Source: Hydrogenophaga sp.
Lineage (GTDB): Bacteria > Pseudomonadota > Gammaproteobacteria > Burkholderiales > Burkholderiaceae_C
Assembly (NCBI RefSeq): GCF_030158645.1
Contig: NZ_JAOASO010000085.1
Span: 1 to 64,000, forward strand
Direction: 5' to 3'
DNA: 64,000 nt
The notes beneath the pieces were generated by a model. It was not told the origin of the DNA. It ran no database searches and worked only from the letters and a program-made list of their open reading frames with translations. Made by a program: the position numbers and the translations under genes. Below, piece by piece: positions 25,583 through 34,670 of this stretch; position 1 is the stretch's first letter; every line of letters starts with the position of its first letter.

Positions 25583-25609
25583 CCCGCGCCGCCTGCGGCG
25601 TCACCCCCC
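25583..25609. repeat. GC-rich intergenic repeat, family 2 (second copy)
   Basis: Identical over 27 bases to 9221-9247, again directly downstream of a stop codon. Confidence 0.7.
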
Positions 25610-25629
25610 TGGGGACGTCCGCTGTGGCC

Positions 25630-25650
25630 CGTCCCGAGCCTGTCGAAGGG
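25630..25650. repeat. Dispersed repeat, partial copy
   Basis: CCCGAGCCTGTCGAAGGG shares the arm core of the repeat at 2432-2510 and 45304-45370 but lacks the second arm. Confidence 0.55.
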
Positions 25651-25672
25651 CGGTTCCACGCTGCCCTGGATG

Positions 25673-25702
25673 AGAAAAGGCCACCGCAAGGTGGCCTTTT
25701 CT
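25673..25702. terminator. Bidirectional intrinsic terminator
   Basis: AGAAAAGGCCACC, loop GCAA, GGTGGCCTTTTCT: a 13-base perfect stem with A- and T-runs on both sides, between two convergent genes. Confidence 0.85.
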
Positions 25703-25716
25703 TTGGGCGTGCGCCC

Positions 25717-28125
25717 TCAGTGGACGAACCCCATGCCACGCGCTTCGCGCACCTCGGGCTTGATGCGGTGTTCGGCTTCGAGTTGGGCGATGAACTCCTC
25801 GGGCTCGAGCACTTCGGCGAGGATCTCCACCTGCCGTTTCACCGCAGCAAAGTCACCGGGGCACAACTGGTCGAGTTTGCTCAGCCGCACCGCGTGTGCC
25901 CCGTCCAGCCTCGACACGTCACCCGCCAGCGCCTCCACCACAAACATGGTTTCGCGCTGCTCGGCGGTGAGCGGCTTGAAACGGATCTTGAAGGTGAATC
26001 GCCGCAGCGCCGCCTGATCGATCCTGTCCATCAGGTTGGTGGTGCAGATGAAAATGCCGGCGAAGCGCTCCATGCCCTGCAGCATCTCGTTGACCTCGGT
26101 GACCTCGTAGGTGCGCTGAGCGCCGCGGCGGTCTTGCAGAAAGCTGTCGGCCTCGTCGAGCAACAGCACGGCCTTCTCGGCCTCGGCCTCGCGGAACATG
26201 GCCGCCATCTGCTGCTCGGTCTCACCCACAAACTTGCTCACCAGGTCGCTCGCGCGGCGGATCATCAACGGGCGCTCCAGCTGCTGGGCCAGGTGCTCGG
26301 CCAGCGCGGTCTTGCCGGTGCCGGGCGCGCCGTGAAAACACAGACAGCCGTGCCCGCGCGCCTTGAGCGCGGCGATCACGCGCGGCAACTCATAACGCGA
26401 CTCGACGTTGAGCATGTCCAGGCTGTACTGCGTGACGCTGGGGCGCTGCACCAGGTCGGGCTTGCGGCCCAGCGCGAGATCGGCGTTTTTCAGCTGCCGT
26501 TCGATCAGCTCGTCGAGCATGGGTGCCGCTGCGAGACGGGCTTTGGTGGTGCGACGCGTGGCGGGTTTGGCGGGGCTGGCAGCCAGCTCGGCGAAGCGCA
26601 CCGCGGTGCGGATCTGCGCGGGCGTGAGGCCTTTGCGCTCGGTGAGTCGCGCCACCAGCGCGTCGGACACCGGCGCGCCTTCCAGCGTCTTGCGCACCAG
26701 CTGCTCGCGCGCTCCGGGCGGCGGGCTCTTGAGTTCGAGGTGGTAGGCAAAGCGGCGGCGAAACGCCGGGTCGATCTGCTCGATGCGGTTGGTCACCCAG
26801 ATCGTGGGCACGGCGTTGGTCTCCAGGATCTGGTTGACCCAGGCCTTGCCGCTGACGCTGCCGGTGTGCGAGGCCGCCACGTGCTCGGCGCGCGCCATGA
26901 TCTGCGCGGCCTCGCTGGAGATCGGCGGGAACACGTCTTCAACTTCATCAAACAGCAGCGCCGAATGCGCCGTGCCTTTGAGGAACACCTGCGCGATCTG
27001 CAGCGAGCGGTAGCGGTCGCGGCCCGAGAGCGCATTGCCGTCGCGGTCGGCGTACTCGACTTCAAAGAGTTCCAGCCCGGCGGCCTGCGCCACCACACGG
27101 GCGAGTTCGGTCTTGCCGGTGCCGGGTGGTCCGTACATCAGCACGTTCACACCCGGTTCCTTGCGCGCCACGGCTTCGCGCAGCAGGCCGCAGAGCAGGC
27201 GCACGTCTTCGCCCACGTAATCGAAGTCTTTGGGCGTGAGCGCCGAGCGCGCGGCCGGGCGGGTGAACACCGCCATGAGTTCGCTCTGCGTGCGGTACTC
27301 ACGCATCAGCACCGGCGGCAGTTTTTCGCTGACCTTCATGAGGTCGGCCAGGTCGGTGATGTTGTGCTCGGAGATGAGGTTTTCCACCATGCCGATGCGC
27401 TCCAGCCGCGAGCCGGCGCGCAGGGCCTCGCCCACCTCGCTGGCCTTCACGCCGGCCACGTCGGCGATGGCCGCGTAGGCTTCGGGCGCGTTGTTCACCT
27501 TGAACTCCACCAGGATGGAGCGCAGGTCGCGCTGGTAACGCGCGAGCGTGCCGTACAGCAGCAAGGCGCGTTCGGCACGGTTGAGCTGCAGCAGGCCGGC
27601 GAGCGCGTCGATGTTTTTCTCGACCAGCGTGGATTGTTTCTTCAACGAGTGGCTGAGCCATTCACCGGTGACGGCCAGCACCGAGAGCAGGTCTTTGGGC
27701 GACTCCTTGGCGTACTCGTCGAGGTAAAAAAACAAGGTGCCTTCTTCGTACGGGCCACGCCACACACCGTAGCGCTCCATGAAGGCGGTGGTCGGCAGCT
27801 TGTCGTGGCCGCTCCAAAGCTCGTTGTCCTTGCAGCGGCGCTCCAGAAATTCGCGCAGGCGCGACAGCACCGTGAGCGGCCAGACCAGATGGCGACCGGC
27901 GAGCGAGAGCAGGGTGTTGAGGTCGCGCCGCACGTTGAAGCGCGGGCCCTGGCGCGCGGCCAGGGTGAGCACGAAATGCGAGCACATCAGATCGAGCACC
28001 GGGGCCTGACGAAGGCCGTGCGGCACGAACACGCGACCCTCGCCCACGAAGGGCGCTCGGCCCTCGCGAGGGTCGGTCGGGGTGCGGCCAGCGGTGATTG
28101 CAGGCTGCACGGAACGCTTGCTCAT
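25717..28125 (-). CDS. Tandem AAA+ ATPase
   Basis: This 802-residue protein has an alpha-helical N-terminal region of about 300 residues and two AAA+ modules. Walker A motifs GPPGTGKT (about residue 332) and GAPGTGKT (about 598) are intact, as are Walker B motifs (ALLFDEVEDVFP and VLLLDEADSFL). Such tandem ATPases act as unfoldases or remodelling machines. The partner and substrate are unknown. The N-terminal domain is not recognised. The start at 28125 follows a strong GGAGGTG. It is a single-gene unit, divergent from the threonine dehydratase gene and ending at a bidirectional terminator. Confidence 0.85.
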   Translation of the reverse strand: MSKRSVQPAITAGRTPTDPREGRAPFVGEGRVFVPHGLRQAPVLDLMCSHFVLTLAARQGPRFNVRRDLNTLLSLAGRHLVWPLTVLSRLREFLERRCKDNELWSGHDKLPTTAFMERYGVWRGPYEEGTLFFYLDEYAKESPKDLLSVLAVTGEWLSHSLKKQSTLVEKNIDALAGLLQLNRAERALLLYGTLARYQRDLRSILVEFKVNNAPEAYAAIADVAGVKASEVGEALRAGSRLERIGMVENLISEHNITDLADLMKVSEKLPPVLMREYRTQSELMAVFTRPAARSALTPKDFDYVGEDVRLLCGLLREAVARKEPGVNVLMYGPPGTGKTELARVVAQAAGLELFEVEYADRDGNALSGRDRYRSLQIAQVFLKGTAHSALLFDEVEDVFPPISSEAAQIMARAEHVAASHTGSVSGKAWVNQILETNAVPTIWVTNRIEQIDPAFRRRFAYHLELKSPPPGAREQLVRKTLEGAPVSDALVARLTERKGLTPAQIRTAVRFAELAASPAKPATRRTTKARLAAAPMLDELIERQLKNADLALGRKPDLVQRPSVTQYSLDMLNVESRYELPRVIAALKARGHGCLCFHGAPGTGKTALAEHLAQQLERPLMIRRASDLVSKFVGETEQQMAAMFREAEAEKAVLLLDEADSFLQDRRGAQRTYEVTEVNEMLQGMERFAGIFICTTNLMDRIDQAALRRFTFKIRFKPLTAEQRETMFVVEALAGDVSRLDGAHAVRLSKLDQLCPGDFAAVKRQVEILAEVLEPEEFIAQLEAEHRIKPEVREARGMGFVH

Positions 28126-28295
28126 CCAGACACCTCCAGAACGTGCTTCCAGTGACGCCGTACCGGGACATCCGGTATTCAAATGGACCATAACCCAGCT
28201 TGATGATTCATGGAAGTGAGTGATGGTCGGTGTTTGTGGGATTTGTCCGGCTTTGAGCCCATGCGCCCAGCGCGCTGCCGGTTCACAATCGCGCG

Positions 28296-29495
28296 ATGCT
28301 GGAACTCCAAGACATTCAAGCCGCCGCCGCCCGCCTGAGCGGGCAGGTGCTGGACACGCCCTTCGTGGAATCGCGCACCATCTCGCAGCTCACCGGCTGC
28401 CAGGTGTTCCTGAAGTTCGAGAACCTGCAGTACACCGCCTCGTTCAAGGAGCGCGGGGCCTGCAACAAGCTGGCGCAGCTGGGTGCCGAGGAGCGCGCGC
28501 GCGGCGTGATCGCGATGAGCGCGGGCAACCACGCCCAGGGTGTGGCGTACCACGCGCAGCGCCTGGGACTGCGTGCGGTGATCGTCATGCCGCGCTTCAC
28601 GCCCGGCGTGAAGGTGGAGCGCACGCGTGGCTTCGGCGCCGAGGTGGTGCTGCACGGCGATTCGCTGGACGAGTCGCGCACCCACGCGCGCGAGCTCGCG
28701 ACGCAGGAAGGCCTGGTGTTCGTGCACCCCTACGACGACGAAGACATCGTGGCTGGCCAGGGCACGGTGGCGCTGGAGATGCTGCGCGAGCAGCCCGACC
28801 TGGACACGCTGGTGGTGGCCATCGGCGGCGGCGGGCTGATCGCCGGCATGGCCACCGCAGCCAAGGCGATCAAGCCGGGCATCGAGGTCATCGGCGTGCA
28901 GACCGAGCGCTTTCCGGCCATGGTCAATGCCATCAAGGGCACCCACCTGCCGCAAGGCACGAGCACCATCGCCGAAGGCATTGCGGTGGGCACACCGGGT
29001 GTGATCACCGAGGCCATCGTGCGCCAGAAGGTGGACGACCTGTTGCTGGTCGACGAGGGCGACATCGAGCAGGCCATCGTGATGCTGCTGGAGATCGAGA
29101 AGACGCTGGTGGAAGGCGCGGGCGCCGCCGGTCTGGCCGCGCTCATCAAGCATCCGCAGCGCTTTGCCGGCAAACGCGTCGGCCTGGTGCTGTGCGGCGG
29201 CAACATCGACCCGATGCTGCTGGCCTCCATCATCGAGCGCGGCATGGTGCGCGCCGGTCGGCTCGCGCGCATCCAGGTGAACGCGCGCGACGTGCCGGGC
29301 AACCTCGCGCGCATCACCGCCACCGTGGCGGACGCGGGCGCCAACATCGACGAGGTGCACCACCAGCGCGCCTTCACGCTGCTGGCGGCGCAGAACGTGG
29401 CCATCGAACTGGTGCTGCAAACGCGCGGGCGCGAGCACATCGCACAGGTGATCGAGCGCCTGCAGCAGGCGGGCTTCGAGACCGCGCTGTTGTGA
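28296..29495 (+). CDS. Threonine ammonia-lyase (threonine dehydratase)
   Basis: This 399-residue PLP enzyme deaminates threonine or serine to the 2-oxo acid. The Schiff-base lysine is Lys51 (SFKERG), with the glycine-rich phosphate loop GGGGLIAGMA. The C-terminal ACT domain (about 327-399) begins at IQVNARDVPGNLAR, as in the TdcB/IlvA group with a single ACT domain. Whether it serves catabolism or isoleucine synthesis cannot be told from the sequence. Confidence 0.92.
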   Translation: MLELQDIQAAAARLSGQVLDTPFVESRTISQLTGCQVFLKFENLQYTASFKERGACNKLAQLGAEERARGVIAMSAGNHAQGVAYHAQRLGLRAVIVMPRFTPGVKVERTRGFGAEVVLHGDSLDESRTHARELATQEGLVFVHPYDDEDIVAGQGTVALEMLREQPDLDTLVVAIGGGGLIAGMATAAKAIKPGIEVIGVQTERFPAMVNAIKGTHLPQGTSTIAEGIAVGTPGVITEAIVRQKVDDLLLVDEGDIEQAIVMLLEIEKTLVEGAGAAGLAALIKHPQRFAGKRVGLVLCGGNIDPMLLASIIERGMVRAGRLARIQVNARDVPGNLARITATVADAGANIDEVHHQRAFTLLAAQNVAIELVLQTRGREHIAQVIERLQQAGFETALL

Positions 29496-29578
29496 GTCCC
29501 GGCGCCGCTGGCGGTTGACGCTGGCGACAGCGCTCTGCATCATGGTCCGGGGCCCGACACACCAACCGGAGGAAGACC

Positions 29579-31039
29579 ATGAACACCAACGCCTTGTGGG
29601 ACTCGCTGCAAAACAACCTGGGCACCCACATCCCGCAGCTGCTCGGGGCGCTGGCCATCTTCATCCTGGGCTGGCTGATCGCGGTGCTGGTGCGGGCGGC
29701 CACGCGCAAGACGCTGGGCTTCAGCGGTGTGAACCACCGTTTCGGCAAGCTCACCGGCACGGGGGTGGACATCGAAGGCGCGGTGGCGCTCGCCTTGTTC
29801 TGGCTGGTGATCCTGCTCACGCTGGTGGCGGTGTTCAATTCGCTGAACCTGGCCATCGTCTCCGGTCCGTTCTCGGCCTTCACCACGCAGCTGTTTGAAT
29901 ACGCGCCGCGCTTGCTGGGCGGCCTGGTGCTGGCGCTGGTGGGCTGGCTGGTGGCCAGCGTGGTGCGGGCGCTGGCGCAGAAACTGCTCGACAGGACCAC
30001 GCTCGACGACCAGCTCTCCGCACACGCCGACATGGCGCCCATGAGCGAGAGCCTGGCGGGCGCGCTGTTCTGGCTGGTGATCCTGCTGTTCGTCCCGGCC
30101 ATTCTGGGCGCGCTGCAACTCGAGGGCCTGCTCGACCCGCTGCGCAGCATGGTCACCAAAACCCTGGACATGCTGCCCAACGCGGTGGCGGCGTTCGTGA
30201 TCGGTGGCGTGGGCTGGATTGTGGCCACCGTGCTGCGCAAGCTCACCACCCACCTCAGCCGCACGGCGGGCATCGACCAGCTGGGCGGCCGCGCGGGTCT
30301 GGGTGAAACGGTGCAGCTCTCCAGCGCCATCGGCCTGCTGGTGTTCATCGCGGTGTTCCTGCCTTCGCTCATCGCCGCACTGGATGCCTTGAAGATCGAG
30401 GCGATCTCGCGCCCGGCCACCGAGATGCTGGGCAAGCTGATGCTGGCTGTGCCCAACATCGTGGCCGCCGGGCTGATCCTGGTCGTCACCTGGCTGGTTG
30501 CCCGTTTCGCCAGTCAGTTGCTGGCCAGCCTGCTGGCCGCCCTGGGTTTTGACACCCTGCCCGCGCGCGTGCAGCTGGCCCATGCGTTCGAGACAACCAG
30601 CGCATCGCAGACGGTGGGCCGGGTGGTGCTGTTTTTCGCCATGCTGTTCGCCACGGTGGAGGCCGCCGCTCAGCTCGGCTTCCGCCAGGTCAGCGACATC
30701 GTGGCCAGCTTCATCCGTTTTGGCGGCGACATCCTGCTGGGCTCGGCCATCCTGGTGATTGGCTTCTGGCTCGCCAACGTGGCGCACGACGCCATCGACC
30801 GGGCCAGCGGCGCGCGCACGCAGGGCCTGGCGCGTCTGGGCCGCTACGCCATCCTCGCGCTGGTCATCGCCATGGGCCTGCGCGCCATGGGCATCGCCGA
30901 CGACATCGTCAACCTCGCCTTCGGGCTCACGCTCGGGGCGGTGGCGGTGGCGTTTGCCCTGTCGTTCGGCCTGGGCGGGCGCGAGGCGGCTGGCAAACTC
31001 ATGGACCACTGGCTCGCCCGTTTGCGCAAAGAGGACTGA
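29579..31039 (+). CDS. Mechanosensitive-channel-like membrane protein (conserved TM-helix repeats)
   Basis: This 486-residue protein has many membrane segments in repeated units of the kind found in MscS-related TM-helix repeat proteins (IPQLLGALAIFILGWLIAVL, then LLGGLVLALVGWLVASVV and MLPNAVAAFVIGGVGWIVA). It lacks the cytoplasmic beta domain and C-terminal vestibule of true MscS. Proteins of this type (CmpX-like) affect membrane tension and stress responses in Pseudomonas. It is followed without a gap by the thioesterase gene. Confidence 0.82.
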   Translation: MNTNALWDSLQNNLGTHIPQLLGALAIFILGWLIAVLVRAATRKTLGFSGVNHRFGKLTGTGVDIEGAVALALFWLVILLTLVAVFNSLNLAIVSGPFSAFTTQLFEYAPRLLGGLVLALVGWLVASVVRALAQKLLDRTTLDDQLSAHADMAPMSESLAGALFWLVILLFVPAILGALQLEGLLDPLRSMVTKTLDMLPNAVAAFVIGGVGWIVATVLRKLTTHLSRTAGIDQLGGRAGLGETVQLSSAIGLLVFIAVFLPSLIAALDALKIEAISRPATEMLGKLMLAVPNIVAAGLILVVTWLVARFASQLLASLLAALGFDTLPARVQLAHAFETTSASQTVGRVVLFFAMLFATVEAAAQLGFRQVSDIVASFIRFGGDILLGSAILVIGFWLANVAHDAIDRASGARTQGLARLGRYAILALVIAMGLRAMGIADDIVNLAFGLTLGAVAVAFALSFGLGGREAAGKLMDHWLARLRKED

Positions 31040-31462
31040 ATGCCCCATTCGCCATCCCCCGTCTCGGTTCAATCGCTGCAGGATCTGCTGTCCGCGTGGT
31101 TCGCGCCCTGGGTCCAGGGCCTGGGAATGCAGGTCGAGTCGTTTGCCGACGGCGAAGTCACGCTTCGCCTGCCGCAAAGCGACCAGCTCGCGCGCGTGGG
31201 CGGCATGCTGTGCGGCCAGGCCATGATGTCGGCCGCCGACACCGCCATGGTGCTGGCCATCGTCTCGCAACTCGGCGAACGCCACATGACCACGGTGCAG
31301 CAGAACACCAGCTTCCTCAAGCCGATCTCGGGCCAGGACGCCCGCGTCACCGCGCGCGTGGTGCGCGCTGGCAAAAACCTGGTGTTTGGCGAAATCGACA
31401 TTTCTGGTGCCACCGACGGACGCAGCGTGTGCCGCGCCAGCACCACCTACGCACTGCTCTGA
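31040..31462 (+). CDS. PaaI-family hotdog-fold thioesterase
   Basis: This 140-residue single hotdog domain has the PaaI-type helix (GGMLCGQAMMSAADTAMVLA) that carries the catalytic acid in the family, here Asp in AADTAM. It probably hydrolyses aromatic or acyl-CoA thioesters. The ATG directly follows the stop of the membrane protein gene (TGAATG), so it is cotranslated. Confidence 0.82.
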   Translation: MPHSPSPVSVQSLQDLLSAWFAPWVQGLGMQVESFADGEVTLRLPQSDQLARVGGMLCGQAMMSAADTAMVLAIVSQLGERHMTTVQQNTSFLKPISGQDARVTARVVRAGKNLVFGEIDISGATDGRSVCRASTTYALL

Positions 31463-31515
31463 GGCATCTGCCTTTAAAATCCCTGGAGTTTTTGAACCTC
31501 CCATCGGAAAACACC

Positions 31516-31659
31516 ATGTCCCAGCACGACCACCACACCCCCAGCGACCAGCCCGAAGACGTGGTCGAGTCCATCGTCCCCCTGATGCCCATCGTGCTGC
31601 CCATCGCCGGCGGCGTGCTGATGTTCCTGCTGGCCTTCATCGCGGTGTTCATGGCCTGA
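31516..31659 (+). CDS. Small membrane protein, 47 residues
   Basis: A charged, His-rich N-terminus (MSQHDHHTPSDQPEDVV) is followed by one membrane helix (VLPIAGGVLMFLLAFIAVFMA) that ends at the C-terminus. No family is recognised. It is preceded by AAAACACC rather than a strong ribosome binding site, but its composition is protein-like and a terminator-type hairpin follows it. Confidence 0.6.
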   Translation: MSQHDHHTPSDQPEDVVESIVPLMPIVLPIAGGVLMFLLAFIAVFMA

Positions 31660-32027
31660 CACCCCCCGCTGTCGGCGCCACGGCCGGACGTCCCCTCGGG
31701 GCGGCCGGCCGTTTCATTTGGCGAAATCGCCGGTTCGCCCAGACTGTCCAATGCATCACGTTATGCGGGTTTTGCATGTAACCAGTTCGTAACCCGGCGC
31801 CCGGTTTCATAAAATCAGAACCTTGGACGACACACGGACCGAGCCGCGGGCACACCAACCCGCCCCTTGTCCCTCTTGCCGGCAGGCGCCAACCGCCTCC
31901 CGACCACAGCGCCGACCACCCTTTCAAGCACAAGGGACCCCTGACAGCCGCCCTGCTGCACGCCCTGCAGCCCGCGGCTGTCCGCGTCTCTGGTGCGCAC
32001 CGGTTATCAACTTCTGGAGCCTTTTCC
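31660..32027. other. Leader region before pckG
   Basis: This 368-base gap holds the terminator-like hairpin at 31680, then an AT-richer segment with a possible sigma-70 promoter (TTCGTA at 31786 and TAAAAT at 31810) and a GC-rich leader. In the leader, ACAGCCGC (31944-31951) can pair with GCGGCTGT (31974-31981) around a CTGC/GCAG inner stem. No open reading frame of note is seen. A regulated 5' leader of pckG is possible. Confidence 0.4.
31680..31720 (+). terminator. Probable terminator of the thioesterase/small-protein unit
   Basis: ACGGCCGG (31680-31687) pairs with CCGGCCGT (31705-31712) around a CCCC/GGGG inner stem, followed by TTCATTT. Confidence 0.5.
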
Positions 32028-33884
32028 ATGAACTCTCCTGTGATGCAGGGCCTGACCCTCAACACCCCGTCCTATGTGAAGAACGCCCGGTTGGTCGCCT
32101 GGGTGGCCGACATGGCCGCCCTGTGCAAGCCCGACACCGTGGTCTGGTGCGACGGCAGCGACGAGGAATACGCCCGCTTGTGCGAACAACTGGTGAGTGC
32201 CGGCACCATGAAGCGCCTGAACCCGGTCAAGCGCCCCAACAGCTTCCTGGCCTGCTCCGACCCGTCGGACGTGGCGCGCGTGGAAGACCGCACCTTCATC
32301 TGCAGCGAGAAGCAGGAAGACGCCGGCCCGACCAACAACTGGAAGGCCCCGGCCGAGATGCGCGCCACGCTGCAGCCGCTGTTCGACGGTTGCATGCGCG
32401 GTCGCACCATGTATGTGGTGCCCTTCAGCATGGGTCCGCTGGGCAGCCCGATTGCGCACATCGGCATCGAGCTCTCCGACAGCGCCTACGTGGCCGTCAA
32501 CATGAAGCTCATGACCCGCATGGGCAAGGCCGTGTTCGACGTGCTGGGCACCGACGGCGAGTTTGTGCCCTGCGTGCACACCGTGGGCGCGCCGCTCGCG
32601 GCGGGCGAAACCGACAAGACGGCCTGGCCCTGCAACCCGACCACCAAGTACATCGTCCACTACCCCGAAACCCGCGAGATCTGGAGCTACGGCTCGGGCT
32701 ACGGCGGCAACGCGCTGCTGGGCAAGAAGTGTTTTGCGCTGCGCATCGCCTCCACCATGGGCAAGCGCCAGGGCTGGCTGGCCGAGCACATGCTCATCCT
32801 GGGCGTGACCAGCCCCGAGGGCAAGAAGTACCACGTGGCCGCGGCCTTCCCCAGCGCCTGTGGCAAGACCAACTTCGCCATGCTGATCCCGCCCAAAGGC
32901 TTTGAAGGCTGGAAGGTCACCACCATCGGTGACGACATCGCCTGGATCAAGCCCCGTGCCGATGGCCGCCTGTACGCCATCAACCCGGAAGCCGGTTACT
33001 TTGGCGTGGCCCCGGGCACCAACACCCTGACCAACCCGAACTGCATGGCCAGCCTGGACCGCGACGTGATCTTCACCAACGTGGCCCTGACCGACGACGG
33101 CGACGTGTGGTGGGAAGGCATGAGCGATGCGCCGGCCCACGCCATCGACTGGCAGGGCAAGGACTGGACGCCGCAGATCGCCAAGGAAACCGGCGCCAAG
33201 GCCGCCCACCCCAACGCGCGCTTCACCGTGGCGGCGACCAACAACCCCGCGCTCGACCCGGCCTGGGACGATCCGTCCGGTGTGCCGATCGACGCATTCA
33301 TCTTCGGCGGTCGCCGCTCCACCACCGTGCCGCTGGTGACCGAAGCCCGCAACTGGACCGAAGGCGTGTACATGGCCGCCACCATGGGTTCGGAGACCAC
33401 CGCCGCCGCCTTCGGCGCGCAGGGCGTGGTGCGCCGCGACCCGTTCGCCATGCTGCCGTTCGCCGGCTACAACATGAGCGACTACTTCCAGCACTGGCTC
33501 GACCTGGGCGCGAAGCTGCAGGGCCAGGGCGCGACCTTGCCCGGCATTTTCTGCGTCAACTGGTTCCGCAAGGACGAAGCCGGCAAGTTCGTCTGGCCCG
33601 GTTTTGGCGAGAACATGCGCGTGCTCAAATGGATGATCGACCGCCTGGAAGGCCGTGGCCAGGGCACCGAACACGCGTTTGGTGTCAGCCCGCGCTACGA
33701 AGACATCCACTGGGATGGCCTGAACTTCTCCACCGAGCAGTACAAGACCGTGACCCACATCGACAAGGCTGCGTGGACACAGGAACTCGCGCTGCACAGC
33801 GAGTTGTTCACGCAGCTGGCCCATCACCTGCCCAAGGAGCTCGAGGAGACAAAAACGAAGATCGAGAAGCGCCTGGCCGCCTGA
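32028..33884 (+). CDS. pckG: Phosphoenolpyruvate carboxykinase (GTP)
   Basis: This 618-residue GTP-dependent PEP carboxykinase converts oxaloacetate and GTP to PEP and CO2 for gluconeogenesis. The kinase loop FPSACGKTN with the hyper-reactive Cys278 and the following NFAML are conserved, as are the GTP-class motifs [18 protein letters not shown]-like at about 120-140 and [15 protein letters not shown]. The length is standard for the family. It is monocistronic with a long leader and strong downstream hairpins. Confidence 0.97.
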   Translation: MNSPVMQGLTLNTPSYVKNARLVAWVADMAALCKPDTVVWCDGSDEEYARLCEQLVSAGTMKRLNPVKRPNSFLACSDPSDVARVEDRTFICSEKQEDAGPTNNWKAPAEMRATLQPLFDGCMRGRTMYVVPFSMGPLGSPIAHIGIELSDSAYVAVNMKLMTRMGKAVFDVLGTDGEFVPCVHTVGAPLAAGETDKTAWPCNPTTKYIVHYPETREIWSYGSGYGGNALLGKKCFALRIASTMGKRQGWLAEHMLILGVTSPEGKKYHVAAAFPSACGKTNFAMLIPPKGFEGWKVTTIGDDIAWIKPRADGRLYAINPEAGYFGVAPGTNTLTNPNCMASLDRDVIFTNVALTDDGDVWWEGMSDAPAHAIDWQGKDWTPQIAKETGAKAAHPNARFTVAATNNPALDPAWDDPSGVPIDAFIFGGRRSTTVPLVTEARNWTEGVYMAATMGSETTAAAFGAQGVVRRDPFAMLPFAGYNMSDYFQHWLDLGAKLQGQGATLPGIFCVNWFRKDEAGKFVWPGFGENMRVLKWMIDRLEGRGQGTEHAFGVSPRYEDIHWDGLNFSTEQYKTVTHIDKAAWTQELALHSELFTQLAHHLPKELEETKTKIEKRLAA

Positions 33885-33903
33885 AGCCGGCAGCCCCCGA
33901 CAC

Positions 33904-33992
33904 GGCCAGCGGCACGATCTGCCGCTGGCCGAAAACCCCCCGGGTCATGAAGCCCGGGCGAAAAAAAAGCCACCGGACCGGGTGGCTTTTTT
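33904..33992 (+). terminator. Tandem terminators of pckG
   Basis: A perfect 11-base stem (GGCCAGCGGCA / TGCCGCTGGCC, 33904-33930) is followed by a stronger one with A- and T-runs (AAAAAAGCCACC / GGTGGCTTTTTT, 33963-33992), which also can terminate the convergent gene. Confidence 0.85.
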
Positions 33993-34021
33993 GTGGGCGC
34001 AGGGCCCGCGGGCCCAGGCGT

Positions 34022-34567
34022 TCAGATGTAGCGGTTGTGCAAGTGGCGCGCGGCACGGGCTTGACCGAGGCGCTCCCAGTACGACACGTCGGGTGCCACG
34101 GCCGCGGCTTGCACCGGCAATCCCAGCGGCGCCAGGGCGTCGTCGAAGGCGCCGACCGGCTCTTCGACATCGGCGCGGGTGCGGGCCAGGGTCAGCTCGC
34201 TCATCAGGCGAGGATCGTGTTTGGCCATTTCCCACAGGCGCGTTTCGGCGCGGGCCTCGGCCATCGACTGCGACCAGCTGTCCAGCACCACGATGCCCCG
34301 GCGGGCCACGCGGCGGGCCGAGTCTGCGAACAAGGCCAGACCAGCGAACACCACCACCCAGAGGAACACCCAGGCCAGCAACAGGTGGCCATCGGCCCAG
34401 GTGCTGATCAAGCGGTCGGCGAGGACCACCATGGCCGCCACCACAGCGGCCAACAACATGGCGGCCAGGCCGCGGGCGCCGTCGGCATTGCGTCGGGCTG
34501 GTGGGGTCGACGGTGTGCGACCGAGGCCCAGAGAAACGGAAGAAGAGGTGGATGCGAGGGTGCTCAT
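34022..34567 (-). CDS. Hypothetical membrane protein with two TM helices
   Basis: This 181-residue protein has a Ser/Thr/Pro-rich N-terminus, two adjacent membrane helices (about 33-50 and 60-80), then a soluble helical C-terminal region (SMAEARAETRLWEMAKHD). No family is recognised. It is followed by the shared terminator with pckG and has its promoter in the 100-base gap to a LysR gene, which might regulate it. Confidence 0.7.
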   Translation of the reverse strand: MSTLASTSSSVSLGLGRTPSTPPARRNADGARGLAAMLLAAVVAAMVVLADRLISTWADGHLLLAWVFLWVVVFAGLALFADSARRVARRGIVVLDSWSQSMAEARAETRLWEMAKHDPRLMSELTLARTRADVEEPVGAFDDALAPLGLPVQAAAVAPDVSYWERLGQARAARHLHNRYI

Positions 34568-34670
34568 GGCGGGCTCCTGAGGAGGAAGTTATGTCTTTTG
34601 GACCACGCAATACTAGGGTTAACCCGCGCATATTCCCAATTTATCTTTGTGATGGATTACATTCGCCACG

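Noticed and set aside
29540-31504. 654-residue open frame on the minus strand
   Set aside because: It is fully antisense to the membrane-channel-like and thioesterase genes, with His/Gln/Arg-rich low-complexity content typical of GC-rich antisense frames.
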